A DNA stretch of 64,000 nucleotides. Source: Halorientalis regularis. GTDB lineage: Archaea > Halobacteriota > Halobacteria > Halobacteriales > Haloarculaceae. This document shows positions 8,902 to 17,948 of this stretch, piece by piece (within the stretch, counting starts at the first letter, position 1; every line of letters starts with the position of its first letter). The notes beneath the pieces were generated by a model. It was given only the letters and a program-made list of their open reading frames with translations. It was not told where the DNA came from and searched no databases. The DNA lies in assembly GCF_023698535.1 (NCBI RefSeq), contig NZ_JALJCL010000003.1:62001-126000 (forward strand), in the 5' to 3' direction. Both the position numbers and the translations under genes were made by a program.

Positions 8902-9693
8902 ATGGCCGAGGACGACGGTTCCCGGAACCACTGGAACCCGGACGACTACGACGACGACCACACGTACGTCACCGAGTACGGGGCGGGCGTGGTCGACCTG
9001 CTCGACCCGACCCCGGGGGAGCGCGTCCTCGATCTCGGCTGCGGGACGGGCCACCTGACCGCGGAGATCGCGGACGCGGTGGGCGAGTCCGGCGAAATCG
9101 TCGGGATCGACCGGTCGGCCGAGATGGTCCGGACGGCCCGCGAGACTCACCCCGAGATTTCCTTCCAGCGGGCCGACGCCCGGTCGTTCAGCGCGCGGGA
9201 ACCGTTCGACGCCGTCTTCTCCAACGCCGCGCTCCACTGGGTCTCCGACGTGGACCAGAACCGGGTGCTGGCGGGCGTGGCCGACGCGCTCCGCCCGGGC
9301 GGTCGCTTCGTCGTCGAGATGGGCGGCGCGGGCAACGTCGACCGGATCGTCACCGCGACGCTGGCCGAACTCGACGCCCGCGGCTACGACGCGGCCCACC
9401 CGTGGTACTTTCCGAGCATCGGCGAGTACGCCCCACGACTGGAGACCCACGGCTTCGAGGTGCGGCTGGCGCAGCTGTTCGACCGGCCGACGGAGTTAGA
9501 CGACGGTGCCGGGGGCCTCGCCAACTGGCTCTCGATGTTCGGCGATAGCCTCTTTTCGGACGTGCCCGACGACGAGCGCGCGGCCGTCGTCGCGGCCGTC
9601 GAGGACCGGCTTCGCTCCGATCTGTTCGACGGCGAGACGTGGACGGCGGACTACCGGCGACTGCGCTTTCGCGCCGTCCGGGACTCAGAGTGA
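8902..9693 (+). CDS. Class I SAM-dependent methyltransferase
   Basis: 263 aa. Motif I is RVLDLGCGTGHLTAEIA (Asp44 to Gly50), followed by the acidic ribose-binding residue in IVGIDRSAEMV, and then FDAVFSNAALHWVSD and ALRPGGRFVVEMGG. These place it in the broad Methyltransf_11/25 group of small-molecule methyltransferases related to trans-aconitate or ubiquinone-type enzymes. The substrate cannot be told. It follows ahcY by 42 bases on the same strand, which removes the SAH it would make, so co-expression is plausible. Its last codons overlap the 3' end of the convergent membrane gene by nine bases. Confidence 0.87.
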   Translation: MAEDDGSRNHWNPDDYDDDHTYVTEYGAGVVDLLDPTPGERVLDLGCGTGHLTAEIADAVGESGEIVGIDRSAEMVRTARETHPEISFQRADARSFSAREPFDAVFSNAALHWVSDVDQNRVLAGVADALRPGGRFVVEMGGAGNVDRIVTATLAELDARGYDAAHPWYFPSIGEYAPRLETHGFEVRLAQLFDRPTELDDGAGGLANWLSMFGDSLFSDVPDDERAAVVAAVEDRLRSDLFDGETWTADYRRLRFRAVRDSE

Positions 9694-10047
9694 GAGCAGG
9701 GTCAGGGCGTTGAGCGCGACGGTGACCACGGAGACGACGGCGAATCCGGTCAGGACGAGTTCCGCCGGCCGGTCCGGAAGGGAGTGCCAGGTCACCACGA
9801 GGACGACCAGCGCGGCGAACTTCAGCAGGCCGATGCCGGCGTCGCCGTACGTCGCCAGGAAGGCACGCGCGACCCGGTTGCCCTCCTCGAACCCGACCGA
9901 GAGGCCCGCGAGCGTCGTCACCACGTCGAACACCGCCGCGACGATGATGACCGTCCACAGCACGGCGTGGGATTCCGGCAGTTCACGCTCGAAGCGTTCG
10001 AGCGCGTCGCGACTGTCGTCGGGCGGCGACCCCGATTCTGACCCCAT
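9685..10047 (-). CDS. Small membrane protein, DUF5658 family
   Basis: 120 aa with three predicted transmembrane helices (about 29-50, 72-88 and 97-120). The first helix carries the D-V-V-T-T-L signature (VVAAVFDVVTTLAGLSVG), followed by EEGNRVARAFL, which marks the haloarchaeal DUF5658 family. The function of that family is unknown. The start at 10047 gives a short polar N-terminus before the first helix; longer in-frame extensions are Arg/Pro-rich and look non-coding. It is convergent with, and overlaps by nine bases, the methyltransferase gene. Confidence 0.8.
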   Translation of the reverse strand: MGSESGSPPDDSRDALERFERELPESHAVLWTVIIVAAVFDVVTTLAGLSVGFEEGNRVARAFLATYGDAGIGLLKFAALVVLVVTWHSLPDRPAELVLTGFAVVSVVTVALNALTLLSL

Positions 10048-10175
10048 CCTACCGGCGGAGAGACGGGCCGGCCACATAACGGTCCCCGCGGTGTCAGCGC
10101 GTGAGTCGTCCGGGCCGCCGCGTCGGCAGGCAATTCTTGATGGTGTAGTCCCTACCACGGGTGACGGCACCGACC

Positions 10176-10343
10176 ATGCCGCTGATCCCACCGCAGACCG
10201 ACGAGATTCGCGCCGAGATGTCGAAAGATCACCGTCGCCTGCTCCACTGTCTCGACTGTGGCGGACAGGTCGTGGCGATCCGCCACGGCGGCTCCTGCAT
10301 CCTCTGTAGCTCCGAGGCCGTCGTGGTCGAGGAGTGGGACTAA
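10176..10343 (+). CDS. Tiny zinc-ribbon protein (CPxCG-like)
   Basis: 55 aa with two Cys pairs (LHCLDCGGQ and CILCSSE) that would bind one zinc ion, like the many very small one-domain zinc-finger proteins of haloarchaea. The body reads HRRLLHCLDCGGQVVAIRHG. Role unknown; relatives affect motility, biofilm or stress when deleted, but nothing here points to one of these. ATG 10176 is preferred; an upstream GTG at 10161 is possible. It is followed after 27 bases by a zinc-ribbon-bearing transcription regulator. Confidence 0.75.
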   Translation: MPLIPPQTDEIRAEMSKDHRRLLHCLDCGGQVVAIRHGGSCILCSSEAVVVEEWD

Positions 10344-10370
10344 TAGCCGTGGCACGCAATCCCCGAGTCG

Positions 10371-11270
10371 ATGCCCACGCGTGACGACGGCGACGACGGG
10401 GCCGACGCCGCCGACGCCCTCTCGCTGGTGGCCCACGAACTCCGTCTGGAGATTCTCCGGGCGCTCTGGGCGGCCGAGGGTCACTCACTGTCCTTCTCGG
10501 ACCTCCGGAGCGCCGTCGGCGTGCGCGACGCCGGGCAGTTCAACTACCACCTCTCACAGCTGACCGGCCGGTTCGTCGCCCACGTCGAGGACCGCTACGA
10601 ACTGCTCTACCCGGGCCACCGGGTCGTCGACGCGATCCAGAGCGGCGTCTTCCACCGCGATCTCGCCGGAAGCGAGATCGACGTGTCCGGCACCTGTCCC
10701 GACTGTGCGGGGTCGCTCGCGTTCACGTACGCGGAGTTCATCGCCCGGATCGAGTGTCCGGACTGCGGGGAGACGGTCCTGGGCTATCCCTTCGACCCCG
10801 GCGGGTTCGAGGCGCGCGACGACGCCGGCGTCGTCCGGGCGTTCGACCGCCGGACACGGCGTTACTGGCTCTCGGCGACCGACGGCGTCTGCCCGGTCTG
10901 TGCCGGCCCGACCGACGCTAGACTGGTGGCCGACGCCACGACCCTCCAGGCGCTCGACCGGTACGACAAACACTTCGCGAGCGATCAGCCCGCCCTCGTC
11001 GCGACCGACTGCCAGCACTGCAGTTTCTACAGCTACGTCCCCAGCGGCGTCGTCTTGCTCTCGCACCCGGCCGTCGTCGGCGCGCTGTACGACCGCGGCG
11101 TCGACGTGCGCGAGAAACGACTCTGGACCCTACCGTTCGTCGTGGAGGCCGACCGCGTCGCACTCGCCGGGTCGGACCCACTCGAAGTCACCGTCACCGC
11201 CGGGCCCGACGACGAGCCGATCACCGCCACGGTCGGCGCGGACGCCTCGATCAGGTCCCTCGATAGCTAG
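10371..11270 (+). CDS. ArsR-like winged-helix regulator with zinc-ribbon middle
   Basis: 299 aa. An N-terminal winged helix (ALSLVAHELRLEILRALW, then RDAGQFNYHLSQLTGRFV) is followed at about 105-130 by a Cys4 zinc ribbon (CPDCAG, then CPDCGE). A second set of Cys pairs lies at about 180-230 (CPVCAG, then CQHCSF). This arrangement is common in haloarchaeal regulators annotated as DUF7351/DUF7347-type. It is likely a DNA-binding transcription factor; its ligand is unknown. The stop codon lies in a CTAG shared with the convergent flavin reductase gene. Confidence 0.82.
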   Translation: MPTRDDGDDGADAADALSLVAHELRLEILRALWAAEGHSLSFSDLRSAVGVRDAGQFNYHLSQLTGRFVAHVEDRYELLYPGHRVVDAIQSGVFHRDLAGSEIDVSGTCPDCAGSLAFTYAEFIARIECPDCGETVLGYPFDPGGFEARDDAGVVRAFDRRTRRYWLSATDGVCPVCAGPTDARLVADATTLQALDRYDKHFASDQPALVATDCQHCSFYSYVPSGVVLLSHPAVVGALYDRGVDVREKRLWTLPFVVEADRVALAGSDPLEVTVTAGPDDEPITATVGADASIRSLDS

Positions 11271-11848
11271 TCGCCGGCGGCCGGCGCGGGCGTCGACGGA
11301 CAGTCCGGGTAGGTGGCGACGTTGGCGTAGGCGACGAGTTCCTGCCCCAGTGCGTCGACACGCTCGGCGACGCCGTCGTCGGCGAACGCCCCGTCGTCGG
11401 TCACCGCCGAGTGGGAGTCCGGGACTGCGACCTGCGTGGGGAGTGTCCACGCCTCAAGCGCCCGGCAGACTGTCCGGAGGTGTTCGAGTGCAGGCAAGGG
11501 GAACCCGCCGCCCGAGACGGCCAGCAACCCGACGGTCGTGTCGGCGAACTCGTCGAACCCGCAGTAATCCAGCGCCGTCTTCAGCGGCGACGAGTACGAG
11601 CCGTGGTACATCGGCGTCGCCAGCAGGACGGCGTCGGCCTCGCGGACCCGGCGGCGCACCGCCGACGCCTCGCCGGCGTCGGGCCGGTCGGGGTCGAAGG
11701 TCGGCAGGTCCCACTGTCGGAGGTCGAGCAGGTCCGTGGTCGCGCCCGCACTGCGCGCGGCGTCGAGGGTCCGTTCGGCGGCGACTCGCGTCACGCTGTC
11801 GTCGGCCTGACTCCCACAGATCGCGACGACGTGTGTGTTCTCGGTCAT
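11267..11848 (-). CDS. NADPH-dependent FMN reductase family protein
   Basis: 193 aa flavodoxin-fold protein. The FMN phosphate loop is at the N-terminus (VVAICGSQADDSVTRVA) and the family hallmark ATPMYHGSYSSPLKTALDYC at about 77-96, followed by VGLLAVSGGGFP. These proteins use NAD(P)H to reduce FMN, quinones, azo dyes or chromate; the natural substrate here is unknown. The ATG at 11848 gives the correct N-terminus. It is convergent with the regulator at 10371, with the stops overlapping in CTAG. Confidence 0.88.
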   Translation of the reverse strand: MTENTHVVAICGSQADDSVTRVAAERTLDAARSAGATTDLLDLRQWDLPTFDPDRPDAGEASAVRRRVREADAVLLATPMYHGSYSSPLKTALDYCGFDEFADTTVGLLAVSGGGFPLPALEHLRTVCRALEAWTLPTQVAVPDSHSAVTDDGAFADDGVAERVDALGQELVAYANVATYPDCPSTPAPAAGD

Positions 11849-11925
11849 GTATCGAGTGTATCCAAACACACACCCTACACCGGGATAAGCGATTGGTGAA
11901 GGCGATTTCAGTAACGAATGTGAAA

Positions 11926-12822
11926 CTACAGCGTGATGCAGACGGCCCCGACGACGACGAGTGCCGCACCGAGGACGAGGCCCCGGGTCACACGCTCTAC
12001 GTCCCGCAGGAGGACGGCGGCGAAGACGGTGGTAAAGAGGGGTGCCGTCGCGGCGAGCGAGTCGACGATGGCGACCCGGCCGGCCTCCATCGAGAGCGCC
12101 GTGAAGAAGGATAGCAGGGCGACGGCCGTGATGAGCCCGCTCCCGGTGAAGTAGGTGTAGGACTCGCGGGGCGTGTCGAGGGGGTCGGTCCCCCGCGTGA
12201 CGAGCGCGTAGGCCGCGAGCGCCACGAGCGCCGCGGTCTCGTTGATCGCGACGGCCTGCAGGGGGGTCGCCGCGGTGTCCCCGAAGCCGAACCGCCGGAG
12301 GACGTTGCCCGCCGCGAACACGGCCGCCGCGCCGACCGGGAAGAGCAGGTCCCGGGGTTGCCACCCCGACACGTCCCCGCCCTTTGAGTAGGTCAGGACC
12401 ACGAGTCCCGTGACGAGAACGACGATGCCGACGCCCGTGAGCGGGCCCAACGGCTCGCCGAGGAAGCCGAGCGCCAGCAGGGTCGCGAAGAGCGGCCGCG
12501 TGCTGATGCCAGCGCTGTTGATGCTCGCGCCGACCCGGTGGACCCCGGCGAACACGAGGATTCGCCCCATCGCGGTGCCGAAGAGACCGGCGACCGCGAA
12601 GACGGCGACCAGGTCGACCGTCAGCCCGGTGAAGGGGTTGGGCCAGGAGGTGAGCAACAGCGCCAGCCAGTACAGCACCGAGTCGACGACGACGACGACG
12701 ATGGCGGCCTGGGTCGCCGTCCCACCGGCGTCCATGCCGCGCTTGTCGAAGATCGGCCCGAGTCCCCAGAGGACGGCCGGCAACAGCGCCAGCGCGTACA
12801 CGACAAGCGGCGTCCCCGTCAC
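11926..12822 (-). CDS. EamA/DMT superfamily transporter
   Basis: 298 aa with about ten predicted transmembrane helices in two EamA repeats. It starts with [20 protein letters not shown]; the second half contains [20 protein letters not shown] and [20 protein letters not shown], the usual end-of-repeat motif. Members export metabolites or amino acids across the cytoplasmic membrane; the substrate cannot be inferred. It lies alone between the flavin reductase (same strand, 77 bases away) and the divergent hjc gene. Confidence 0.85.
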   Translation of the reverse strand: MTGTPLVVYALALLPAVLWGLGPIFDKRGMDAGGTATQAAIVVVVVDSVLYWLALLLTSWPNPFTGLTVDLVAVFAVAGLFGTAMGRILVFAGVHRVGASINSAGISTRPLFATLLALGFLGEPLGPLTGVGIVVLVTGLVVLTYSKGGDVSGWQPRDLLFPVGAAAVFAAGNVLRRFGFGDTAATPLQAVAINETAALVALAAYALVTRGTDPLDTPRESYTYFTGSGLITAVALLSFFTALSMEAGRVAIVDSLAATAPLFTTVFAAVLLRDVERVTRGLVLGAALVVVGAVCITL

Positions 12823-12935
12823 CGACGATCCGCTCCTGTCACGCTCCCCGTTCGGAGTGGCCGCCCCAAGTGGCTTCCGTTCACTTCCGGCCCGGTTGCG
12901 TGTCCCTTTTGCCCCCGCCCGGCCAAGCCGAGGGC

Positions 12936-13466
12936 ATGTCTTCCAACCGGAAAGGGGACAGGCGGGAACGGGAACTCGTCAACGCGCTCGACGAGTCCGG
13001 CTTCGCGGTGATGCGCGCCCCTGCCAGCGGGAGCGCCACCGAGCGCGAACTCCCGGACGTGCTCGCCGGCGACGGCGAGGCCTTCTACGCCATCGAGGCC
13101 AAATCCTCCAGCGGCGACCCCATCTATCTCGACGGCGAGGAGATCCAAGCCCTGTTGTATTTCGCCCAGAACTTCGGCGCGAAACCGCGCGTCGGCGTCC
13201 GCTTCGACCACGAGGACTGGTACTTCTTCCACCCCGGCGACCTCTACACGACCGACGGCGGCAACTACCGCGTGAAGAAAGCGACCGCACTCGCCGACGG
13301 CACCGACTTCGCGGAGTTCGTCGGCGATACCCAGAAGGTCACGCTCGAAGAGGCCGCCGAAGCCGCCGAGGACGAAGCGGACGAAGACGACGAGGCCGTC
13401 CGCGACATACTCGAAGCGTTCGAGCGCGGTGATATCTCGGTCGACGACGCCGTGGAGATGCTCTAA
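12936..13466 (+). CDS. hjc: Archaeal Holliday-junction resolvase Hjc
   Basis: 176 aa PD-(D/E)XK-type nuclease that cuts four-way DNA junctions in recombination and fork repair. The active-site set is present: [10 protein letters not shown] with Glu11/Glu13, [10 protein letters not shown] with Asp41, and AIEAKSS with Glu54 and Lys56. It keeps the G-x-A-T/S-x-x-E-x-P-D-V-L-A pattern of the family. The protein is longer than thermophilic Hjc (about 120-140 aa) because of an acidic linker at about 135-160 and a short C-terminal helix ([18 protein letters not shown]). ATG 12936 is the family start. It lies beside other replication and repair genes and overlaps the convergent SWIM gene by four bases. 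Confidence 0.95.
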   Translation: MSSNRKGDRRERELVNALDESGFAVMRAPASGSATERELPDVLAGDGEAFYAIEAKSSSGDPIYLDGEEIQALLYFAQNFGAKPRVGVRFDHEDWYFFHPGDLYTTDGGNYRVKKATALADGTDFAEFVGDTQKVTLEEAAEAAEDEADEDDEAVRDILEAFERGDISVDDAVEML

Positions 13467-14074
13467 TCCACGAGTTCTGCGTCCTCGACCTGCCGGAGTC
13501 GCGAGTAGGGGAACGCGTACACGCGGGGGTCGTCGTTGCGTAACCGATCGCCCAGATAGACGGCCTCGACCACCGGATCGTCGGCCGGGTAGTCCTCGTT
13601 GGTGTCGTGGGCGGCCACGGTCTTGCCGGTGGCCTCGATGACGTACTCGTCGGCGCGGTCGGGATGGACCCGCCGGACGACGAGCGTGTCGGCGGTCTCA
13701 CGGTCGACGGCCACGTCGTCGTCGTCGAGCCGGCAGTCGCTACACAGCGGAACCGTGGCGGTCTCGGGGACGAACGACTCGTGGCCACAGTAAGCGCAGT
13801 CGGCGCGGCGCTGGCCGGGTGCGGGGACGCGCTCTTGCGTGATTTCGATGGCGACCCGCCGGCGGTGTTTGCAGTGTGCGTGTCGGTAGTGGTAGTCGGG
13901 GCAGGTACAGCGGTGGCCGGGCACGTCGACGGTGTAGGTGTCGCCGTCGGTGTCGACGCGGTAACAGCCGCCGCCGAGCGGCGTGACGGCCATCGGCTCG
14001 GTCCATGCGCGAACGGTGCGCTCGTCGCAGTCCCGGAGGTCGGGCGCGAGCGCGGTCTTGGAAGCTCGTGACAT
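13463..14074 (-). CDS. SWIM zinc-finger protein
   Basis: 203 aa. A SWIM finger is visible at about 55-70 (C-x-C then C-x-[18 protein letters not shown]), followed by a Cys4 zinc-ribbon-like pair (CAYCGH, then CSDC) at about 93-115. The C-terminal ~80 residues form an alpha/beta region ([20 protein letters not shown]) with no clear match. SWIM fingers bind DNA or proteins; in archaea they often sit near recombination genes. The convergent overlap with hjc fits that context but does not prove a link. Confidence 0.82.
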   Translation of the reverse strand: MSRASKTALAPDLRDCDERTVRAWTEPMAVTPLGGGCYRVDTDGDTYTVDVPGHRCTCPDYHYRHAHCKHRRRVAIEITQERVPAPGQRRADCAYCGHESFVPETATVPLCSDCRLDDDDVAVDRETADTLVVRRVHPDRADEYVIEATGKTVAAHDTNEDYPADDPVVEAVYLGDRLRNDDPRVYAFPYSRLRQVEDAELVD

Positions 14075-14275
14075 CGGCGATCAGGACGCTGCTAGTTTTC
14101 GACGCGTCCGTCCGAACCTTGGTGCCCGAGCTACCTAAGTGACACGCCCGTTCCGGCCAGAATTCAGAAGGGAGACGGTCTGTAGCGGTAGTTCCGGCTC
14201 GTCTACAGCGGGACGAAATCGACCGCGTCCGGCGGCATCGAAGCCCTTTTGCACGGGCCGGTGAAAGCCGCGCAT

Positions 14276-14482
14276 ATGGATATCGAGCGGGAGACGGTCG
14301 TCGAAGCGGGCGTCTCGTTCGCGGCAGTACTCGTCTTCATCGCGGCCGTCATGGGCGTCGGCACGACGTTCGGGACCAACGGCAACCTCTCGGGAACCGG
14401 CGGCCTCGCCGTCCTCGGCGCGGTCGTGCTGTTCATCGCCGTCATGACCGTCGTCGGCTACTGGCTCTCCTTCCGGGAGTAA
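14276..14482 (+). CDS. Small two-helix membrane protein
   Basis: 68 aa with two transmembrane segments (AGVSFAAVLVFIAAVMGVG and GLAVLGAVVLFIAVMTVVGY) joined by a short Gly/Asn-rich loop. The charged N-terminus (MDIERETVVE) and short C-terminus probably face the cytoplasm. It looks like one of the conserved small haloarchaeal membrane proteins, but I cannot assign a function. ATG 14276 gives a charged N-terminus; an upstream ATG at 14249 is in frame but unlikely. It is convergent with priL, with six bases between the stops. Confidence 0.7.
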   Translation: MDIERETVVEAGVSFAAVLVFIAAVMGVGTTFGTNGNLSGTGGLAVLGAVVLFIAVMTVVGYWLSFRE

Positions 14483-14488
14483 GCCGGA

Positions 14489-15571
14489 CTACTCGTCGTC
14501 TCCCCCCTCTCTCCAGTCCACCAGTTCCTCCTCGTCGGCGTCCTCGAGCCGGTGTTCGTAGTAGTTCAGCGGGTGTGACTCGTTGATCACGTCCTCGCAG
14601 ATGTCGTCTTTGTTCACGCAGTCGCCGTAGGACTGCATCGTCGCACACGCCGGCGCGGAGTACTCTGTCGGACTGGTCTCCCCGCGGATGTGATCGACCT
14701 GGTAACGGGTGGCCTCCTCGCCGAAGCCGGGGTTGACCTGGAACAGCTCGACGATCTCGTCGGTGGTCATCCCGATGCTCGTCAGGAAGGCGGCGATAGC
14801 GAAGCGGGAGTGGTGTTCGAGGTGGTCGCCCTTCTGGACCCTGTCCAGCAGGTGGCGCATACACGGCGGGAACAGGTCCGGAACGACCGTGTCGATGTCC
14901 CGGGTCAGGTCCAGATCGGCTAGAACCTCCCTGACGCGTTCCGCCTCGTCCTCGAGTTCCGCGGCGATGGCATCGGGCACCGAGAGCGGGAGGCCGTCCT
15001 CGACACGGCGGCGAACGGCCTGGCGGACGATCAGGAGGAGTTCGTCCTCGTCGATCGGAACCTGCCCGTCGGACAGCGGTCGGTTGACCAGTCGCCACTC
15101 GTCGCCCCACTGTCCCGCCGTGTGTTCGAGGTAGGTCCCCACGTCCACCCGATACGCCTCGTCTTCGCCCGCGACCGCGTGGACGTGGCCGGCCAGATCG
15201 AATTCGGTGAGCAGGGCCTGCAGGTCGAGCCGTTCGGTGCGGGTACTCTGGAACTCCGCCGTCGCGGTCAGTTCATCGGAGAAGCGGTCGTAGGCGGTCG
15301 CCGCCTCCGCGCGAGCGTAGCGGCGCAGGAGGATGTGTTCGTCGACCAGCGACACGAGGACTCTGGCGACGGGGTAGGAGAGCAACTCGACGCGGGTGCG
15401 GCGATGTGGCTCGCCGACGGTGCCCTCGGTGACGGCCCACTCGACGCGCTCCAGGCCGCGCTCGACCACCGCCGAGTCACTGGCCACGAGTTCGGCCAAG
15501 TCGACGCCGGCGGCCTCGACCGCCTCTCGGGCGGCCGACAGAAACGGGTAGCGGGCGTGGAGCGCCTTCAT
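14489..15571 (-). CDS. priL: DNA primase large subunit PriL
   Basis: 360 aa. PriL pairs with PriS to make RNA/DNA primers at replication forks. The N-terminus MKALHARYPFLSAAREAVEA is typical. The C-terminal half holds the four Cys that bind the [4Fe-4S] cluster: LFPPCMRHLL, then PACATMQSYGDCVNKDDICE. The spacing before ESHPLNYYEHRLED, a conserved closing motif, also fits. ATG 15571 is chosen; a longer frame to 15658 adds low-quality sequence. It is transcribed after the membrane gene at 15636-16244, 64 bases away, and lies near pcn and hjc. Confidence 0.95.
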   Translation of the reverse strand: MKALHARYPFLSAAREAVEAAGVDLAELVASDSAVVERGLERVEWAVTEGTVGEPHRRTRVELLSYPVARVLVSLVDEHILLRRYARAEAATAYDRFSDELTATAEFQSTRTERLDLQALLTEFDLAGHVHAVAGEDEAYRVDVGTYLEHTAGQWGDEWRLVNRPLSDGQVPIDEDELLLIVRQAVRRRVEDGLPLSVPDAIAAELEDEAERVREVLADLDLTRDIDTVVPDLFPPCMRHLLDRVQKGDHLEHHSRFAIAAFLTSIGMTTDEIVELFQVNPGFGEEATRYQVDHIRGETSPTEYSAPACATMQSYGDCVNKDDICEDVINESHPLNYYEHRLEDADEEELVDWREGGDDE

Positions 15572-15635
15572 CGACGCCTTGGTTGCCGCCGGGTCCGAAT
15601 AAACCCGACGGTCCGGGGAGTGAGTCGCCGCCGCG

Positions 15636-16244
15636 TCACCGCTCGTGGCGGTGTTCAATCTCTGTCACGATGTCTTCTTCACCACCATCTGCCAGTTTCG
15701 ACCGGTACTCCTGGAGTTCCGCGGGCGTGACCTCCATCCGGCGCGTCTCGCCGCCCTTCTCGATCTCGAGAGTGACGGTGCCGTGGGGGTCGTTGCGCCG
15801 TCGGAAGTTCGCGACGGCGACGAAGACATACCAGAGCGCGACGAACGCGCCGACGAAGTAGACGACTGCCGTCTCGAAGACGAGGGGGTCGGCGGCGTAG
15901 ACCCAGCGGTCGGGGTAGGCGAGCGAGAACAGATAGACGCCGGCGACCGAGACGAGCGACCCGGCGACGACCCCGAGTTGCTGGCGGCGCTTCGAGGGCA
16001 GGACGGCGACGACCCCGAGCAGGACCGCCGGGCCGCCCAGCCCCGCGAGGACGCCACCGAAGTGTTTCGCGGCGATGGCGTCGGTGGCCCCGAGGAGGGC
16101 CCCGAGCGGCGTCGTCACCACGAGCAGGGCGGCGACGAGCGCGAGCGCGCCCGACAGCGACACGGCCGCACCCAGCGCAATCCGGCGTGGATCACGCTTC
16201 CCGCGGTCCCGTCGGTCGGTGTAGGCCTCCGAGAGGCTCGGCAT
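15636..16244 (-). CDS. Membrane protein of the DUF7139 type
   Basis: 202 aa with about four transmembrane helices (around 23-46, 63-82, 90-107 and 122-146) and a soluble C-terminal tail containing GTVTLEIEKGGETRRMEVTP. The tail is a small basic-acidic module, followed by RHER at the end. The pattern matches haloarchaeal DUF7139 proteins, whose function is not known. It is encoded directly upstream of priL on the same strand, an arrangement I believe is common in haloarchaea, so the two may be co-transcribed. Confidence 0.75.
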   Translation of the reverse strand: MPSLSEAYTDRRDRGKRDPRRIALGAAVSLSGALALVAALLVVTTPLGALLGATDAIAAKHFGGVLAGLGGPAVLLGVVAVLPSKRRQQLGVVAGSLVSVAGVYLFSLAYPDRWVYAADPLVFETAVVYFVGAFVALWYVFVAVANFRRRNDPHGTVTLEIEKGGETRRMEVTPAELQEYRSKLADGGEEDIVTEIEHRHER

Positions 16245-16338
16245 AGGTCCGTATGGTCGCTCCTCCTACAAAACGATGCGTCAGACACGCGTGTGACGGG
16301 GCGAGAGGAGAGAGAAATCGACGTGATGCCGGGCCGGC

Positions 16339-17082
16339 TCAGTCGCTCTGGATACGCGGCGCGAGCATATACGTGACCGTCCCGTCGCCCTCCGCGATGT
16401 CGAAGTGCATCTTGACGGGGAACTCCTCGCCGAGTTCCATCTCGATCTCGGCGTCTTTCGGGATGGCCTTGTTCATGTCCTTCAGATAGTCGAGCGAGAA
16501 CAGCGAGTGGGCGTCACCAGCCACGAGGTCGATGAGGTCGTCCCGGCCGAGTTCGAAGTGAACGTCGTCGGTGTCGCCCTCGGCGTCGACGTAGAACGCT
16601 TCCTCGTCGGTCTCGACACCGAGCGCGATGTGATCGGAGACCATGTCGGCGGCCGTCACGGCGCGGTCGATATCCTTGCCTTCGAGGACGACCCTCGCGG
16701 GCAGGTCCAGGTCGGGCAGGTCGGGTTCCTGCCGGATCGAATCGGGGTCGATCAGCGCCAGCGTCCCCTCCAGCCCGTCGATCTGCACGTGAAGCTTCCG
16801 GGTCTCCTCGTCGAGTTCCAGCTGGATCAGCTGGCCCGCGTCGGCCATGCCGGCGAACTCCTCCAGCCGCGAGAGGTTGACGCCGATGATCCCGCCGTCG
16901 GTCTCGTAGGACTCGAAGGCCGTGGCGTCGAGCCGCAGGTCGACCATCCCGACGTTGGCCGGGTCGACCGCCCGGATCTCGATGCCCTCGTCCGTGAGGT
17001 GGATCTTGCACTCGTCCACCAGGACGCTCACGGAGTCGAGCGTCGCCCGGAGCGTGTCTGCACTCACGATGGCGTTGAACAT
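16339..17082 (-). CDS. pcn: DNA polymerase sliding clamp (PCNA)
   Basis: 247 aa ring-forming clamp that tethers polymerases, ligase and nucleases to DNA. Seen: [20 protein letters not shown], the [19 protein letters not shown] segment, [20 protein letters not shown], and the C-terminal [20 protein letters not shown] that docks PIP-box partners. The length is standard for archaeal PCNA. The ATG at 17082 follows a CTTTTTAAC box at 17108-17116, the right distance for a leaderless transcript. Longer frames upstream are non-coding. The clamp loader small subunit is encoded 26 kb away in the same window. Confidence 0.97.
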   Translation of the reverse strand: MFNAIVSADTLRATLDSVSVLVDECKIHLTDEGIEIRAVDPANVGMVDLRLDATAFESYETDGGIIGVNLSRLEEFAGMADAGQLIQLELDEETRKLHVQIDGLEGTLALIDPDSIRQEPDLPDLDLPARVVLEGKDIDRAVTAADMVSDHIALGVETDEEAFYVDAEGDTDDVHFELGRDDLIDLVAGDAHSLFSLDYLKDMNKAIPKDAEIEMELGEEFPVKMHFDIAEGDGTVTYMLAPRIQSD

Positions 17083-17107
17083 CTTGACCCGGGCTACGCC
17101 CGCATCT

Positions 17108-17116
17108 GTTAAAAAG
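17108..17116 (-). promoter_or_regulatory. TATA-like box of pcn
   Basis: CTTTTTAAC on the minus strand, 26-34 bases before the pcn ATG. This is the spacing of an archaeal TATA box for a leaderless mRNA. The rest of the neighbourhood is G+C-rich, so the box stands out. A short inverted repeat (CGGGCGTAGCCCG) lies between box and start. Confidence 0.55.
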
Positions 17117-17332
17117 TCCCGTCTTTCCGTTCCCGGGCGGCGACGCGGCAGCGGACCCAGGTGCCACCGCGACCACGGCGGCCGACAGCCCGGGAACGGG
17201 CGTCCAGACCGCCCCGAGCGGTCTAGCCGGGGCCGGCGCGCTCGCTCGCTGGTCGGACGACGACCGAGACCGCGCGTCTGTCCTCGCGAGCCCACCCCGG
17301 AAGTTTCGTGTCCGGCCACCGAAGCGAGTGGT

Positions 17333-17434
17333 ATGAGTGAACAGACACCACACGATCTGATGGAGTCGTACGCGGAGCTGGCGGCCGAGGAGGCGAAGTT
17401 CCGTCGCGAAAAGGGGACGTACTCGACACGGTGA
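17333..17434 (+). CDS. Possible 33-residue protein, coupled to the next gene
   Basis: A short frame encoding 33 residues ([20 protein letters not shown], then a basic end). Its TGA stop overlaps the GTG start of the next gene (GTGA), the pattern of translational coupling. The composition is acidic with a basic end and predicted helical. I do not recognise it. It could be a genuine leader-type protein, or the detached N-terminus of the following gene after a one-base change. Confidence 0.45.
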   Translation: MSEQTPHDLMESYAELAAEEAKFRREKGTYSTR

Positions 17435-17895
17435 GCGAGCGGCTGGCGGCGGGTGTGGCCGACGCGGTCGACGAGACCGGGGTCAACGTCGAAGTGACCC
17501 ACACGTCGGCCGACGGGACCCACCATACCCTCCGGCCGCGGTTCGACCGGGCCGCGCTGGTTGCCGCGCTGAACGACCACCTCCCCGACGGGTTCGTCGT
17601 CGAACACGTCAACGAGGACGGGACGCTGACGGTGCAGTGGGACGAGCGCGAGACCGTCCGCGAGCGCCGCCACCACGGCGCGATCCTGAAGGCTATCGTC
17701 GCCGAGGAGACCGAGACCGACGGCGACGGCCTCATCGAGTCGGTGCCGGGTCGCGAGCGAGTCCTGGCGCGGGCGGCCGACCTCGGCGTACCCGAGGACG
17801 CGGCCGCGGACCGACTGGCTCGCCTCGCCGATCTGGACGTGGTCGACCTCGCGGACGGGAAGGTCTACCCCGACAGCAACTTCTCGAAGTTCTGA
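17431..17895 (+). CDS. Unknown protein with winged-helix-like C-terminus
   Basis: 154 aa, starting at a GTG that overlaps the previous stop. An N-terminal alpha/beta part ([20 protein letters not shown], then [16 protein letters not shown]) leads to a C-terminal ~65 residues that read like a winged helix ([20 protein letters not shown], then [19 protein letters not shown]). That last part resembles the helix-turn-helix ends of archaeal replication proteins in style only. I cannot assign a family. It lies between pcn (divergent) and rlmE (same strand, 53 bases on). Confidence 0.6.
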   Translation: MSERLAAGVADAVDETGVNVEVTHTSADGTHHTLRPRFDRAALVAALNDHLPDGFVVEHVNEDGTLTVQWDERETVRERRHHGAILKAIVAEETETDGDGLIESVPGRERVLARAADLGVPEDAAADRLARLADLDVVDLADGKVYPDSNFSKF

Positions 17896-17948
17896 GCGAG
17901 CGGGAACGACACGGGTAAACGGCTCGGCGGGCTACACCGGACACTCAG

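Noticed and set aside
14179-14208. CTGTAG ... CTACAG inverted repeat
   Set aside because: Six-base arms with a 17-base gap are expected by chance at this length.
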